DNA from: Mixophyes australis
Taxonomy: Eukaryota > Chordata > Amphibia > Anura > Limnodynastidae
Direction: 5' to 3'
Length of the DNA: 64,000 nucleotides
Assembly: GCA_036250195.1 (NCBI GenBank)
Contig: JAVHZZ010000011.1
Coordinates: forward strand, 53,692,811-53,756,810
Shown here one piece after another: positions 10,582 to 22,805 of this stretch. Every line of letters begins with the position of its first letter. Position 1 is the stretch's first letter. The notes below the pieces were generated by a model. That model had not been told where the DNA came from. It saw nothing but the letters and a program-made list of their open reading frames with translations, and did no database searches. Both the position numbers and the translations under genes were made by a program.

Positions 10582-11002
10582 TTGGATTTGAAAACAATAC
10601 TTTTTATTTTTTGTTGCTCACCGCACCCTTTTTGGCCACTTACTAGTGCATATGCCAGTGATACTGCCCCTCACACAATTGCCAACACAGTCAAACACTT
10701 GGATTTAAAAAAAAATTTTTTTGGTCTACTCCAAATTAGTTTACTAATATACTATTATTGCCAGTAGTCACTGATTGTCTTCTCTTCACAGTCTCACACC
10801 TACTTTATAAGCACACATTTCCTGCAGACTGATCTGGTAATAAACTGTAAGCAACTCTGCAGTGAGATAACAGCTTTTTCTATATAGATACACTGCCTCT
10901 TTCAACCTAACCCTCTACAACCCACTTTATGAGTACACAATTGCAGCAAACAACCTCCCCATATGCTATAAATTCTAAAATGGCAGCTGAGAACAGGAGG
11001 TA

Positions 11003-11005
11003 CTG

Positions 11006-11053
<48 letters not shown>

Positions 11054-11190
11054 TCATCATCATCAACATTTATTTATATTTTGCCAGCAAATTCCGTAGC
11101 GCTTTACAATTAGGAACAAACATTAATAAGACAATACTGGGTAGTACATACAGACAGAGAGGTAAGAGAACCCTGCTCGCAAGCTTACAA

Positions 11191-11264
<74 letters not shown>
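11003..11264. repeat. TA and GA microsatellites flanking an L2-type 3' tail
   Basis: (TA)n at about 11004-11050 is followed by 'atcatcatcatcatcaacatttatt' and a minus-strand L2-type tail. The tail contains the usual 'ccgtagcgctttacaa' and 'gcaagcttacaatct' blocks, inverted. (TA)n then resumes at about 11194-11228, followed by (GA)n to 11264. The tail runs about 11051-11193. Confidence 0.8.
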
Positions 11265-11268
<4 letters not shown>

Positions 11269-12214
11269 GTCAATCTAGAAACACTCCAGTCCAAACTTTA
11301 GATCCATAAACCACCAAGATCTGTCATTTTCCCAGAAACTAGGTTTTCCCACGTTTTCAGATCTGAATTTGGTGCGAAAAGCCAACAGTCATGACTTGGT
11401 TCAACACGATATCCATGTGATACCATGCTCAGTTATTTAATATCATCAACCTCATGTGAAAAAGACCAAAGAACAAAGAGTTAAAACAACAAAATGCTTA
11501 ATATGCCAGAAACTTTATACAGTTTTCTTGATTTTTTTTGACTGCATTGGCCACAAACCTATAAGAAAGTCATTGTTCAATCCCTGCAAATGTTTTATTT
11601 ATTATCACAGCATTGCAGCAGATATCACAGATATCTGCTGCTTTGCATATCTCTTCGTTTTACTTCCCCACAACAGTGTATTGGCATAGTAATGCTATTT
11701 ACTAATGATTGAAAATATTTTTTTATCGCTTTTTCCCTTGTTAATGTACGCCAGCATTAACATAATTGAAAGATTTCACTGAAGACACCTCTGCTTCGAA
11801 GAACAGAGCTTCACATCGCATGTGTGGAGGGATCATGTGATCCCTTCTTGTGACATGCTAATTTTTCTTTCTTCACTATACACTAGGCTGCTCGGTGTGC
11901 ATGCGTGGGTTTTGCATTCGGCGCATGCGTAGAATGATTAAAGAGACGATAAAGAACATCACAGAAGGACCGCAGGAGAAGTGTCAGGTAAGTAATACAC
12001 TTCACAGGAACAGACGTTTTTCGGAACGGCTATTTCTGTGTTGTTTTTCTAGTAAACATGAGATAACTTTCAATCCTCATCTATGCAATGAGGGTTGAAA
12101 AGTATCTTTCATATTAATCGCTCCTTCGTAAATAGACCCCTATATGAGATATAAAATTAAAGTTGTGAATGTGTTGTGAGCTTAGGAAACATGATAGAAA
12201 TGTAACTGTGGGAT
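11265..12214. other. Unassigned sequence upstream of the hAT element
   Basis: I see no gene or repeat that I can name. 'gcatgcgtgggttttgcat' and 'ggcgcatgcgtag' near 11900-11932 are GC-richer than the surroundings but carry no recognised domain. Confidence 0.4.
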
Positions 12215-12654
12215 TTCTTAGCCAGGGCCGCCGAGAGGGGGGGGAGCGGGTACATTTTACCCGGGCCCGGGCTTGCCAGGGGGCCCGGGCCGGGTCCTTG
12301 TGTGCTAATTTTTAATTATTTTTTTTTCTATTTTTTTTTTTCTACCCCCCCCCGGGGGTCCGTCGTTGGTGGGGGGAGCTGGAACGAAAAAAAAAAAATC
12401 ACACTCACGTGATCGGCGCCGCGTCCCTCCCTTCCTCTCTTCTCCGTTCACACTGACTGCCTGGCGTGACGTCATCAAGTCACGCCCATCAGTCAGTGAG
12501 GAGCGCCAGATAAGACCAGATGAAAGAGGAGAAGACAGAAGAAAGAAGAGAAGAGAAGAAAAGAAAAGATAGAAGCTAACAAAAGGTAAGTAAAGAAACG
12601 GAGAGGCAAGGGGAGGGAAACAAAGGGACAGTGCTATAAAGAAGAGGGAGTAAA

Positions 12655-12935
12655 AATACAGGGGAGAGAGGCTGAGATTAAAAAAAAAAGGGGAGAGAAG
12701 CACTAATTTAAAAAAAAGGGGAGAGAAGCACTAATTTAAAAAAAAAGGGGAGAGAAGCACTAATTAAAAAAAAGGGGAGAGAAGCACTAATTTAAAAAAA
12801 AAAGGGAGAGAAACACTAATTAAAAAAAAAAAAAGGGGAGAGAGGCACTAATTAATAAAAAAGGGGAGAGAAGCACCAATTTAAAAAAAAAAGGGGGAGA
12901 GAAGCACTAATTAAAAATATAAAGGGGAGAGGCAG
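12655..12935. repeat. Minisatellite, ~27-bp unit
   Basis: About nine units of 'ggggagagaagcactaatt' followed by a variable A run. Later units show variants such as 'gaaacactaatt' and 'gaggcactaatta'. It lies inside the left part of the hAT element. Confidence 0.9.
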
Positions 12936-13619
12936 AGAGTGAAAAAGAAGGGGAGAAAGCAGCATGGAGGGCGCAGTGTGAGCATAAGGGGGCACAGTGT
13001 AGTTGTGATGAAGGGGCACAGTAATGTGTGTGTGATGGCACAGGGGGCTTGTTGCAATGTAGTGTGTGTGAGGTCGGTGGTGGCTAATTAATGGGTGCTA
13101 TTTTGTTTGTAGGGTAATATTAGGGCAATTTAATAGTGGGGACTATTAATTTAAGATGGGGTGGTTTGGGGGCTATTGAATATGGGGGTGAGTTTAGGGA
13201 GAATGAGGTCTATTTATTAAATGTGACTATGAGTTATTTAATGGCAGTGATGATTGCAGGAAATAGGTATTGCTGTTTGCAGGAAGGGAATAGGTTTATT
13301 TATTAAATGTGAATACTATTATTTTAATGTTGGGGCTGGAGGAAGGCCTAATTATTAATCGTGGGTGCTATTGATTTAACGCCGAGGCTGGCTGTAATTT
13401 TCTAAATGTAGCCATTTTTTTCAAAATAGGTCCTTCAACATTCCAGGATCCAGACAAGCTGCAACTAAACAAAGCCACAGGTGGAGAAAGCCACAGGTGG
13501 AGAAAATGAGAAGAACAGCACAGTGTGTGAAATGTTGTGATTCTAGTAGGGACAATACCAATTTTTGGTGAGTGTTGTGCCCAAAGTAAGGTGCAGGCGC
13601 AGACTGAACTCTCTGTGTA

Positions 13620-16600
13620 TTTTATTGTTGTTATTATTAATTTTTATTTATAGGGCACCACAAGGTGTCCGTGGCGCCGTACAGGGACAAAAACGAATTA
13701 CAATACAAGGTGAGACAGCACAGTACAGTAAACATATAGCACAGTAACTCAGTAAGCTCAATGCACAGCTAGTGAAGGCGGGGGGAGTATCCGCAAATGA
13801 CGGGGCCCAAAAGGAGGGCGGGGAAGACAGGGAGAACCCCAGAGGGGGAGGAGGACCCTCGAGGAGGAGGGCAAAGTAGCTGGAGAGCAGAGTTAGAAGT
13901 GGTGGAAACAGGAGGAGAGATGGCCCTGCTTAGAGGAGCGTACAATCTAAGGGGAGGGGTGGACAGACGGAGAAACGCAGGGGAGAGAGGGAGAGTAGAG
14001 GGATGGAGGCAGGGAAGGGAAAAAGAAGGGGGAGAGGCAGAGGATAAGGTGGGTAGTTAAGTGGGAGACTGGAAGGCTTTAAGAAAAAGGTGGGTTTTAA
14101 AAGCCCGTTTGAAACTGGACAGGTTAGGGGAAGTCCTGGTGGAGGGAGGGAGCTTGTTCCAGTGGAGGGGGGCAGCGCGGGCAAAGTCTTGGATACACGC
14201 GTGGGAGGAGATCATGAGGGGGGAAGATAGGCGACGGTCATTGGCAGATCGGAGAGGATGGGATGGAGCGTGAATAGATAGGAGTGTGGAGATGTAGGGT
14301 GCAGTGGCGTTGGCGAGGGCCTTGTATGTAAGAGTGAGGAGCTTGAACAGAGTTCTGTAGGGGAAGGGGAGCCAGTGGAGGGATTGGTAGAGGGGGGAGA
14401 CAGAAGAGGAGCGGCGAGAAAGGAAGATAAGCCTAGTGGCTGCGTTAAGTACAGATCGAAGGGGAGCGAGATGAGAGAGGGGGAGGCCAGTAAGGAGGAG
14501 GTTGCAGTAGTCCAAGCGGGAGATGATCAGAGAGTGAATAAGGCATTTGGTGGCATCTTGGGAGAGGAAGGGCCGGATGCGAGCGATGTTACGCAGCTGG
14601 AAGCGGCAGGATTTAGCAAGAGAGAGGATATGGGGTCCAAAGGAGAGAGAGGAGTCGAGGGTGACACCAAGGCAGCGAAGTTGGGGGACAGAGGAGATAG
14701 AGGAGTTGTCGACAGTGATGGAGAGGTCGACAGGGGATGAGGTATGGGGGGGAGGAAAAACTATCAGCTCGGTTTTGGCGAGGTTGAGTTTGAGGAATCG
14801 AGAGGACATCCAGGAGGAGATGGCAGAGAGGCAGGCGGACACCCTAGAGAGGAGGGAGGGAGAGAGATCAGGAGAGGAGAGGAATAGTTGAGTTTCGTCA
14901 GCGTAAAGGTGGTAGTTGAAGTCGAAGGAGCTGATGAGTTCACCCAGGGAGGAGGTGTATAGAGAGAAGAGTAAGGGGCCCAGAACAGAGCCCTGGGGGA
15001 CCCCGACTGGAAGGGTGGACAGGGGGGAGAGAGACTCAGTGGGGGTGACAGAGAAGGATTGGTCAGTGAGGTAAGAGGTGAACCAGGACAGGACAGGGCC
15101 AGAGAGGCCGAGAGACTGGAGGGTGTGGAGGAGGAGGGGGTGGTCAACGGTGTCGAAGGCTGCAGAGAGGAAAGAGAGGATGAGAAGGGAGAAGTGGCCC
15201 CTGGCTTTAGCAGAGAGGAGGTCATTGGTGACTTTAGCCAGGGCAGTTTCAGTGGAGTGAAGGGGGCGGAAACCAGACTGGAGAGGATCAAGGAGGGAGT
15301 GTTCAGAAAGGTAGGAGGTGAGACGGCTGCAGACGAGCCTCTCGAGAATTTTGGAGGCAAAGGGGAGAAGAGATATGGGGCAATAGTTCGAGAGAGAAGT
15401 GGGGTCGAGATTAGGCTTCTTAAGAATGGGGGATACGAGAGCATGTTTGAAGGAGGAGGGGAAGATGCCGCAGGAGAGGGAGAGATTAAAGATGTGAGCG
15501 AGGTGGGAGCAGGTGGTGGGGGAAAGGGAGCGAAGAAGGTGGGAGGGGATGGGATCCAGGGGACAGGTAGTAGGGGGGAGGAAGAAATGAGAGAGTGGAC
15601 TTCCTCGCCCGTGGTGGGGCGGAAGGAGTGGAGGGGAAAGTGTTTAGGGGGGAAGGATGGAAGAGTGGGAGGGATAGAAGAGAGAGTGGAGGAGGAGATT
15701 TCAAGTCGGATGGCCTCAATTTTAGAGGAGAAAAAGGAGGCGAAGTCGGAGGCAGTCAGGGAGGAGGGGGTAGGGGGAGGGGAGGGGGCCAGGAGAGTGC
15801 TGAAGGTGGCGAAGAGGCGGCGGGGGTTAGAGGACTGGGAAGAGATGAGGAATTTAAAGAAAGATTGTTTGGCAAGAGAGAGGGCAGAGCTGTAGGATGT
15901 AAGGATGAATTTAAAGTGGAGGAAGTCAGCCAGGGAGCGAGATTTTCTCCAGTGACGTTCGGCGGTACGGGAGCATTTTTGGAGGAAGCGGGTAAATTTG
16001 GAGTGCCAGGGTTGGGGTTTGGAGCAGCGGGGGTGGACGGAGTGGGCAGGGGCAACTGAATCCAGAGCGGAGGTGAGGGTTTAATTGTAGAGGGAGACCG
16101 CCTGGTTGGGGCAGGCCTGGGAGGAAAGGGGAGAAAGGAGGGTATCGAGAGAGGAGGACAAAGAGACAGGGTCGAGAGCGTCGAGGTTGCGTATGGACAG
16201 AGTAGGTTTGGGCAGGGGGAGGGGAGCAGGAGGAGAGGGAGAAAGAGAGGTGATGATGGTCAGATAGAGGAAAGGCGGAGATGGAGAAGTCAGAGAGATT
16301 ACAAAGGTAGGAGAAGACAAGATCAAGAGAGTGACCAAGGCAGTGGGTAGAGGAGGAGGTCCATTGGGTGAGACCAAGGGAGGAAGAGAGGGTGAGCAGT
16401 TTGCTGGAAGCAGGGTCGGTGGGGTTGTCGATGGGGAAGTTAAAGTCACCGAGAATGATTGAGGGGAGGTCGGAGGAGAGGTGGTGAGGAAGCCAGGCAG
16501 CAAAGTTGTCAAGGAAGAGGGAGGTGGGGCCAGGGGGGCGGTAGATGACAGTGACGCGGAGGTGGATGGGGTAGAAGAGGCGGATGGAGTGGGCTTCGAA

Positions 16601-17005
16601 GGAGAAGAAGGAGAGGGAGGGTTCAGGGGGAATGACACAAAAAGTACAGGTGGAGGAAAGGAGGAGGCCCACTCCACCGCCTGGGCGGGCACCAGGCCTG
16701 GTGGAGTGGGTGAAGGAGAGGCCACCATAGGAGAGGGCAGCGGGGGAGGCAGTGTGAGAGTCGGAGAGCCAGGTTTCAGTAATGGCAAGAAGGTTAAAGG
16801 AGCTGGATAGAAAGAGGTCGTGGACAGCAGTCAGCTTGTTGCGGACGGATCTGGCATTCCAGAGGGCACAGGAGAAAGGGGGAGAGGAGAGGGGGGAGAT
16901 GGGGATAAGGTTAGCAAGATGAGCAGCGCGTGGGGGAGGGCGGGGAGGAACGAGAGAGGTGTGGCGGGGGGAGAGTATGGGTATGGAGTGAGAGCGGGGA
17001 GGCAT
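13620..17005 (-). pseudogene. L2-clade LINE ORF2 (endonuclease-reverse transcriptase), frameshifted
   Basis: Minus strand. The first part (frame 17005-15926) carries an APE-type endonuclease: ALWNARSVRNKL, LLAITETWLSD, ILGDFNFPID and LSDHHHLSF. The reading then changes frame. The reverse transcriptase reads [16 protein letters not shown] near 15015-14965, with YADE in place of the usual YADD near 14900. The C-terminal part (14842-14057, 261 aa) reads [53 protein letters not shown] and [14 protein letters not shown], which is typical of L2. The 3' UTR and tail ('aataaaaattaataataaca', minus strand) end near 13620. The 5' UTR probably reaches about 18470. Frameshifts make it inactive. Confidence 0.85.
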
Positions 17006-17194
17006 AGTAGGAAGAGAGAGTAACAGAACAGTGAGAAAATGGGGACAGTGAAAACAGGTAAGAACAATGGCAGGAAGACAATGACAAGGTGGAAGACAAT
17101 ATTGAGATTATGGCGTGGAAGGCATGGAGCAATAGTGCAATGAGATAATAAGGACAATGAAGACAGGTAATAAAATTAACAGGTAAAAAGTAAT

Positions 17195-17400
17195 TACTGG
17201 TAAATTAGGAGTCAGGAATACAAAATAATGGCATATAAAATAATAGGATAGTAATAGGTAAAAAGTAGTTACAGGTAAATATAAAATCAGGAAGACAAAA
17301 TAGTTGCATATAAAATAATAGGATAGTAATAGGTAAAAAGTAGTTACAGGTAAATATAAAATCAGGAAAACAAAATAATGGCAGATAAAATAATAGCAGG
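17195..17400. repeat. Tandem repeat, 75-bp unit, in the L2 5' region
   Basis: 'acaggtaaatataaaatcag' occurs at 17271 and again at 17346. The intervening 'gcatataaaataatagga' and 'tagtaataggtaaaaagtag' blocks repeat at the same spacing, and a partial unit lies on each side. Confidence 0.9.
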
Positions 17401-17584
17401 TAAAAATAATCACAGATAAGGATAGTTACAGGTAAAATAGACCAGGTACCAGTAGACTCTACGGTGCAGGCAAAGGTGTAGATCCAAGGGGATGAAGCAG
17501 GATCACGGTGAGGAGGACAGTTCAGTGGAGCAAAGTAGTAAGAAGAACCTAGAGTTGCTTGGGAGCAGGACGAAGATGAGATCC

Positions 17585-17765
17585 GAGCTGAGGGGGAGAG
17601 GCAGAGACACAGTTCCAGGGAGCTGAGGGGGTGAGGCAGAGTCACAGTTCTAGGGGGTTGAGGCAGAGTCCAGGGAGTTTCAGTTCCAGGGAGCTGAGGG
17701 GGTGAGGCAGAGTCACAGTTCCAGGGGGCTGAGGCAGAGTCCAGGGAGTTTCAGATCCAGGGAGA
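17585..17765. repeat. GA-rich tandem repeat in the L2 5' region
   Basis: 'gggagctgagggggtgaggc' followed by 'agagtcacagttc', and 'gaggcagagtccagggagtt', recur two to three times between 17610 and 17760. Confidence 0.8.
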
Positions 17766-17769
17766 AGGT

Positions 17770-18480
17770 TGTGGAGAGTTAGGGGGCATCAAGTGAGGAG
17801 CAGGGCATCAGATGAGATGAGGGGGAGCAGGAGCATGGAGGAGGCATCAGTGGGAGACAAGAGAGGAGCTACAGCAGGAGATTGGTGCACGTCAGCAGAG
17901 GAGAGCAGGCAGGATCGACGTAGGTCAGCAGCACCGCGGTGACCTGGGCGTGGGTGATGGGATGAACGGCACTCGAGAGCGGGGATACCGACTGGAAGTA
18001 GGCCTCGCGGACGTGCAGGCCAGGCAGCGGGACTGAGGCTGGAGCAAAGAGGTAGTGCAGTGGAGGCAGCAGGGTCGAGTAACCGGTGGATGCAGGAGAA
18101 CCTGTGGAGGCGGCTGGGCCGAGGATCCAGGAGAACCAGGTCGGTAGGAGCAGAGGAGGCCACTGGGCTGGAGCCGGGGACCCAAAGCAGAAGACACCAC
18201 CGAGGAGAAGATCCGCGATGAGGAGATCCAGGAGGGAGCAGTGGAAGCAGCTGGGCCAGGGCCGGAGCCGGACGGTGAGCCAGGTAGGAGCAGCGGGCCG
18301 GAGCCGGGGGCTCGATTTGGAGGCACCGCGGGAGGCAGCTGTTCAGAGGATCGCCGACGGGGCTGGAACCAGGAGTGAGATGAGGTAAGTGAGGCGGGTG
18401 GAGGAGGGAAGGAAAACGGAGAGGCGCCGGGCTGCTCACGGGAAATCAGGAGCCAGGTGTTAGACCCCAGTGGAGCACTC
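17770..18480 (-). other. Probable L2 5' UTR, G/A-rich on the plus strand
   Basis: This GC-rich stretch continues the strand-biased composition of the L2 LINE and lies directly upstream of its ORF on the minus strand. The 216-codon minus-strand frame here is proline/serine/leucine-rich with no domain, so I read it as untranslated or artefactual. The composition change near 18480 may mark the 5' end of the LINE. Confidence 0.45.
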
Positions 18481-18786
18481 GCGTGGCACGTCCGTCCTCC
18501 TCCACAGCCAGATGTTCACACTGCAGTGTACACACTGCATTGTTTCTATACTACACTGTGGTGCTAGATGTCCTGAAAGTCAGGAGTGCTTGGACATATG
18601 TGACGCTCCTGCAAATTGAGAGCCTAGTGATTTTGATGTTATCCACGCCCCAATAACGCATTTTCCACGCCCCCAAATGCATGACCACACCCCCTAAAAC
18701 AATATTTGTATGCTTGGCTATAAGGGGGGCCCCATGAATTTGTTGTACTGGGGCCCTGAATTCCTCTTGGCAGCCCTGTTCTTAGC

Positions 18787-19784
18787 AACTCACTTTAAGG
18801 GCTCATTCACACATTCAAGTCTTTCATCTGGACTACATGCTGTTTTAACACATGGAAACCTAATGAAAAATTGATCTAACATTAAAAAAAAAAAGTCACG
18901 TCGATTGCACCAATTCCACTTGTTTAGTTAGGTGCTGCATGGAACCATATTTTTTGTAGATTTCTCAAAAACAGAAAGGAACTCATAACTTTGATTTCAT
19001 GACTTTTATCTAAGTCATTATTATTAGCATCATCAAATGTTTAACAATATGCATAAAATCCACAAGATGAACTCAGCAAATCTGCAGGAAATGACTTTCC
19101 ATTACATTACCAATGCACAAAATAACAAAATGATATGTGAAAAAGGCATAACAGAATAAGATAAAATTCTGCAATTTAATAGAACAAATCCACATACCGC
19201 ATGACAAATGGTACAATATGGGGACCCCTTATTTGTTACATCCATGTGCATATTAAATAGAGTTATAACCGTAAAAAAAGATGATTAAAAATTAATTTTC
19301 TATTGATTTTAATACTTAAAAGAATACATTTAAAAGTGTATCTCTTTCTAAAGCAAAATGCAATAATCTTCTTTCTTCAATCTTAAAACAAATTTGTCTA
19401 ACTAAAGGTTTAAAATTACACTCGCATTCAAATCACATGATTTTTTCCTTGGTGATCTGGAATAAACCAGAATTTGTTTATCTACAAAATAAATGCAATC
19501 TCAGAAGTATAGTGCCTATATATAGTTTCCTAAGTATAGGTAAAACCTGATGTAAAATAAATAAAATAAAAAGGAATATTAAAAATAAAAACCTTACTTC
19601 TCCTTTTGTAACAGTGCCCTGGCCCGATGCTATTTATTTAGTTATTTGCCGCATATCCCCCTGCTATAGTGCCACCCACTCCTAGCTTGACTAGTGCTGG
19701 TTTTCATGAAATTGGGGAGACACCATGCTTTTTTCCACTCTGATTTCACAGAAACCAGCATTAGAGTGACAGCACTAGGGTTAA
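18787..19784. other. Unassigned AT-rich sequence
   Basis: No exon or repeat is recognised between the hAT element and the gypsy LTR. All frames are short. Confidence 0.45.
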
Positions 19785-20424
19785 TGTTAGGTCTACGGGA
19801 AGGCCGCGGCTCGCGCCCCTCGTCTGTCTACGTCCCGGCTGTCTCCTTGATGACCGGGACATCACTTCCGCTTTCTTGCCCAGCCACTGCCCTAGCAACG
19901 ACCGTGATGCCGAGCTGCCAGGTCACCGCGTCCCGGTGGGGGGATTAGCTAGGCGCGTGCGTAGTGCGGAGGGAAGTTAATTATTAGCTTCCTGGGGATA
20001 ATTATGTCATGCTGTGCCTCCTAGCTGGTGATTGGCTGCTCTATGTATTTAAGGCACGGAGTACATCGCCTCCCAGTCGGTTATAGCGTACAGCTTCTGG
20101 CTGCTGACCTGCTCCTCTCATGTTGTGCTGATTCCTGGATTCCTTTGTTTATGACCTTTGGCTTGTTTTTCTGGACTTCTGATAGTTTGCTTCTGGCCCT
20201 GACCTTTTGCTTGTGGCCTGGTTACCCTCGTTTGCTGCCGGCTCTGACTTTTGCCTGAACCTGACCATGTTGCTTGCTGTCATCACCACCTATTCCTGTG
20301 CTGCGGCATTACTCATAATGAAAACCTGTGAGCAAATCCAGCACTACGGGGAAGGCAGCAGATATAGGTGAAGACCTCTGCCAATAGTTCTGTAAGCTTA
20401 TGAAAATAGCTTGTAGCCATAACA
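19785..20424 (+). mobile_element. 5' LTR of a Ty3/gypsy retrotransposon
   Basis: This 640-bp LTR begins TGTTAGGTCT and ends GCCATAACA. It is related to the LTRs at 1010 and 2733 through the 'gtcccggctgtctccttgatga' type block, 'tgtatttaaggcacgga' TATA region and 'ggtgaagacctctgcc' block. It is followed at 20425 by 'ttttaactggccagtgaag', a likely primer-binding region, and then gag at 20464. The 3' LTR is not present downstream. Confidence 0.83.
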
Positions 20425-20463
20425 TTTTAACTGGCCAGTGAAGTTGCTTGGAGGGAATTATCC

Positions 20464-21235
20464 ATGGATGACAATGGGATGCATCTTTCTCCAGCTCAAG
20501 TCTTGGCAGGACAGATCAAAACTCTGTCACAGATGGTTCTATCGCACCAGTTGTCTGCACAAGAAGAAGACTCTAGAACCTCGCAAGCTCAGCAAGCTTC
20601 TTCAGGCCCTGTAGTGGTGCCCAAATTAAACTTACCTGACCGTTTCTCTGGTGATTGAGCCTTATTCTGCAACTTTAAAAAGAGATGTAAGCTCTATTTT
20701 AGCTTAAGACCACGTTCTTCAGGTCATGAGCAGCAATGAGTCGGCATCATAATCTCTCTGCTCCAAGGTTACCCTCAGTCCTGAGCATTCAGTCTTCCTC
20801 CTACGAGTCCCTCTCTGCAATCAGTTGATCTTTTCTTTAATGCCTTGGGTCTGCTCTATAACGAACTGCACAGGGTTGTCTTAGCAGAGTCTCATCTCAG
20901 GGACTTGAAACAAGGGAGACGCATCACTGAAAAATATTGCGCAGAGTTAAGGCAATGGTAGTGAGAGGAACGACCCAGCACTCCGGAGTTAATACCGCCT
21001 CAGTCTCTGAGCAAATTAACGATTCTTTAGTGCAGTACTTTATACCAACTTCCCTGAATTTGGTAATCAAGATTGATTGTAGGATCAAGGAAAGGAGAGT
21101 GGAGAGAGATACCGTCTCTCTTCAGAAGAATGTTCCAGACGACGCTCCCTGGGCCTTTGTATGTATTGTGGCAACAAGGGCCCCTTGCTTCAAGTCTGTC
21201 CTAATAAGACGGGAAAAGATCAGGCCTAGGTGTTG
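20464..21235 (+). pseudogene. Ty3/gypsy gag, decayed
   Basis: The start is ATG at 20464. The first 64 codons are open and end PKLNLPDRFSGD, followed by TGA. Homology continues through stops and frameshifts as FCNFKKRCKLYFSLRPRSSG, VGIIISLLQGYPQS, then FFNALGLLYNELHRVVLAES. This is the capsid-region pattern of vertebrate chromovirus-type (sushi/PEG10-related) gag proteins. A zinc-knuckle remnant near 21150-21190 reads CMYCGNKGPLLQVC; the expected His appears replaced. Several stops make it non-functional. Confidence 0.78.
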
Positions 21236-21289
21236 ATGAAGAGGTGCGCCTAGGTTTTCAGATCATCTCTTCAAAAAACTCTGTTTTGA

Positions 21290-22168
21290 TTCCAGCTCAG
21301 CTCACTTATGGTTCTTAGTCCTTTCATGTTTCGGCTTTTCTTGAAAGTGGTGCAGCCGGCAACTTCCTTGACCTTGAGCTTGCTAAATCATTTGAAATTT
21401 CATCCATTAAGTTGGAGTCCAGGATTACAGTTTGTGGTGGGCAGGATTTTAGTTAAGACTCCACCTCTACAATTCTTCGTGTGTATCCTCCATCATGAGG
21501 CCCTCTCATTCTATCTGATCTCGTGCCCTTCTGCTGCTTTGATTTTGGGACATCCTTGGCTTCAAAGTCATAATCCTCTCTTCTATTGGAAGAAAGGGGA
21601 GATCATTTGCTGGAGTTCTGAATGTACCTCCTCCTGCTTGACCTTGCCTCTCCGAACTCTACGGCCCACTCCGGAACTTCTTCCTGCTCCATATCAGGAC
21701 TTTCGTAATGTTTTTTCTAAGAAAAAGGCGGACACTCTTCCCACTCATTGGGAATATGACTGCGCAATTGACCTTATTCCTGGAGCTAAGTTACCTAAAG
21801 AATGTCTTTATGCCCTTTCTATACCTAAAACTCAAGCCATGGAGCAGTATGTGAAAGAAAATCTCCTGAACGGGTTCATTCGGCCTTCTAAATGTCTGGT
21901 AGAGGCCGGATGTTTCTTTGAGTACAAGACAGATGGCAGTTTCAGATCCTGCATTGAAATCTTGCATTGACTTTCGCAATTTGAACAAAATTATGGTTAA
22001 GAACACGTATCCGTTCACCCTTATCACTGTACTTTTTGATCAACTTAGAGCAGCCACTGTTTTTTCCAAAATTAATCTGCGGGGTGCCTATAATTTAGCA
22101 ATTTGGAACGGAGAAGAAAACCGCCCAAATGTCCAATCAATTGTTTATAAACAAACCAAGGCTCTCCG
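21290..22168 (+). pseudogene. Ty3/gypsy pol (protease and N-terminal reverse transcriptase), truncated
   Basis: A protease-like stretch near 21340 reads FLESGAAGNFLD, where the usual catalytic DSGA is ESGA. A 220-codon frame (21308-21970) covers the linker and the start of the reverse transcriptase: YDCAIDLIPGAKLPK, then EQYVKENLLNGFIRPS. A +1 frame (21918-22175) continues as CIDFRNLNKIMVKNTYPF, then VFSKINLRGAYNLA. Homology stops around 22115, before the YVDD motif, RNase H and integrase. The left edge of the large repeat unit follows at 22169. With frameshifts and the 3' two thirds missing, this is a dead copy. Confidence 0.8.
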
Positions 22169-22805
22169 CTCATAGGAGGCATAAGAGTAAGAAATGAGGA
22201 AGATCATCGTGAAACTATAAAATAATCCTTTTGTTACAAAACTAATATGCAGTTACATAAAATCTGTATACAACAGCTTTTAAAACAATGGTAACTGTAT
22301 AAGCCATGCGATATCCCCAAACGCGCTTCATCCATATATCTGGACTTTTTCAAGGAAAATTTATGTGCAAAAAGGGCTGTTTTAATTACCCATCTAAATC
22401 AAGCAATTAATGCATCTGTAACCTCAGGGGTAATGTTAATTGCCATGTAAAAAATAAATAAATCAGTATGTTAAATCAGCATATAAATTGCCATGTAAAA
22501 GAATAAGTAGGTATATTGAATCAGCATATAAATGAACAATACACAATGAATATTACATAATAAATATTACAAATGCTCATACAAATAGATAAAAAATGTT
22601 TCTACCCTACTATACCTAATTAGAATAGTGTCTACACATATTGTACGTATATTGTGCACTATAACTCCATTGGACTTAACTACATGTGCTAAAAATGCAC
22701 TCGTGTTAAATAGTTGTAGCTCCCAACAAAGAAATTACACTCATCTAAAATATATCCATATATATATGAATGAAAAAAAATTATGTAGACAGTAACAATA
22801 TACCT

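Larger units (their letters stand above)
12223..18778. mobile_element. hAT-type DNA transposon, non-autonomous, carrying nested repeats
   Basis: The left end CAGGGCCGCCGAGAGG (12223) and the right end, whose reverse complement is CAGGGCTGCCAAGAGG (18778), form 16-bp inverted repeats with two mismatches. The element is flanked by a perfect 8-bp duplication, TTCTTAGC (12215-12222 and 18779-18786). Inverted ends beginning CAGGG with an 8-bp duplication are diagnostic of the hAT superfamily. I see no hAT transposase (no BED finger or dimerisation domain). Most of the interior is an L2 LINE on the minus strand plus minisatellites, so this is a non-autonomous hAT that later acquired a LINE, or captured it. 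Confidence 0.88.

Noticed and set aside
14057..14842. Independent 261-aa minus-strand gene
   Set aside because: It is the C-terminal part of the L2 reverse-transcriptase ORF; the frame continues upstream with [11 protein letters not shown] and YADE.
17789..18439. 216-codon Pro/Ser/Leu-rich minus-strand ORF
   Set aside because: It arises from the C/T-rich composition of the L2 5' region. No motif is present and frames on the other strand are equally open.
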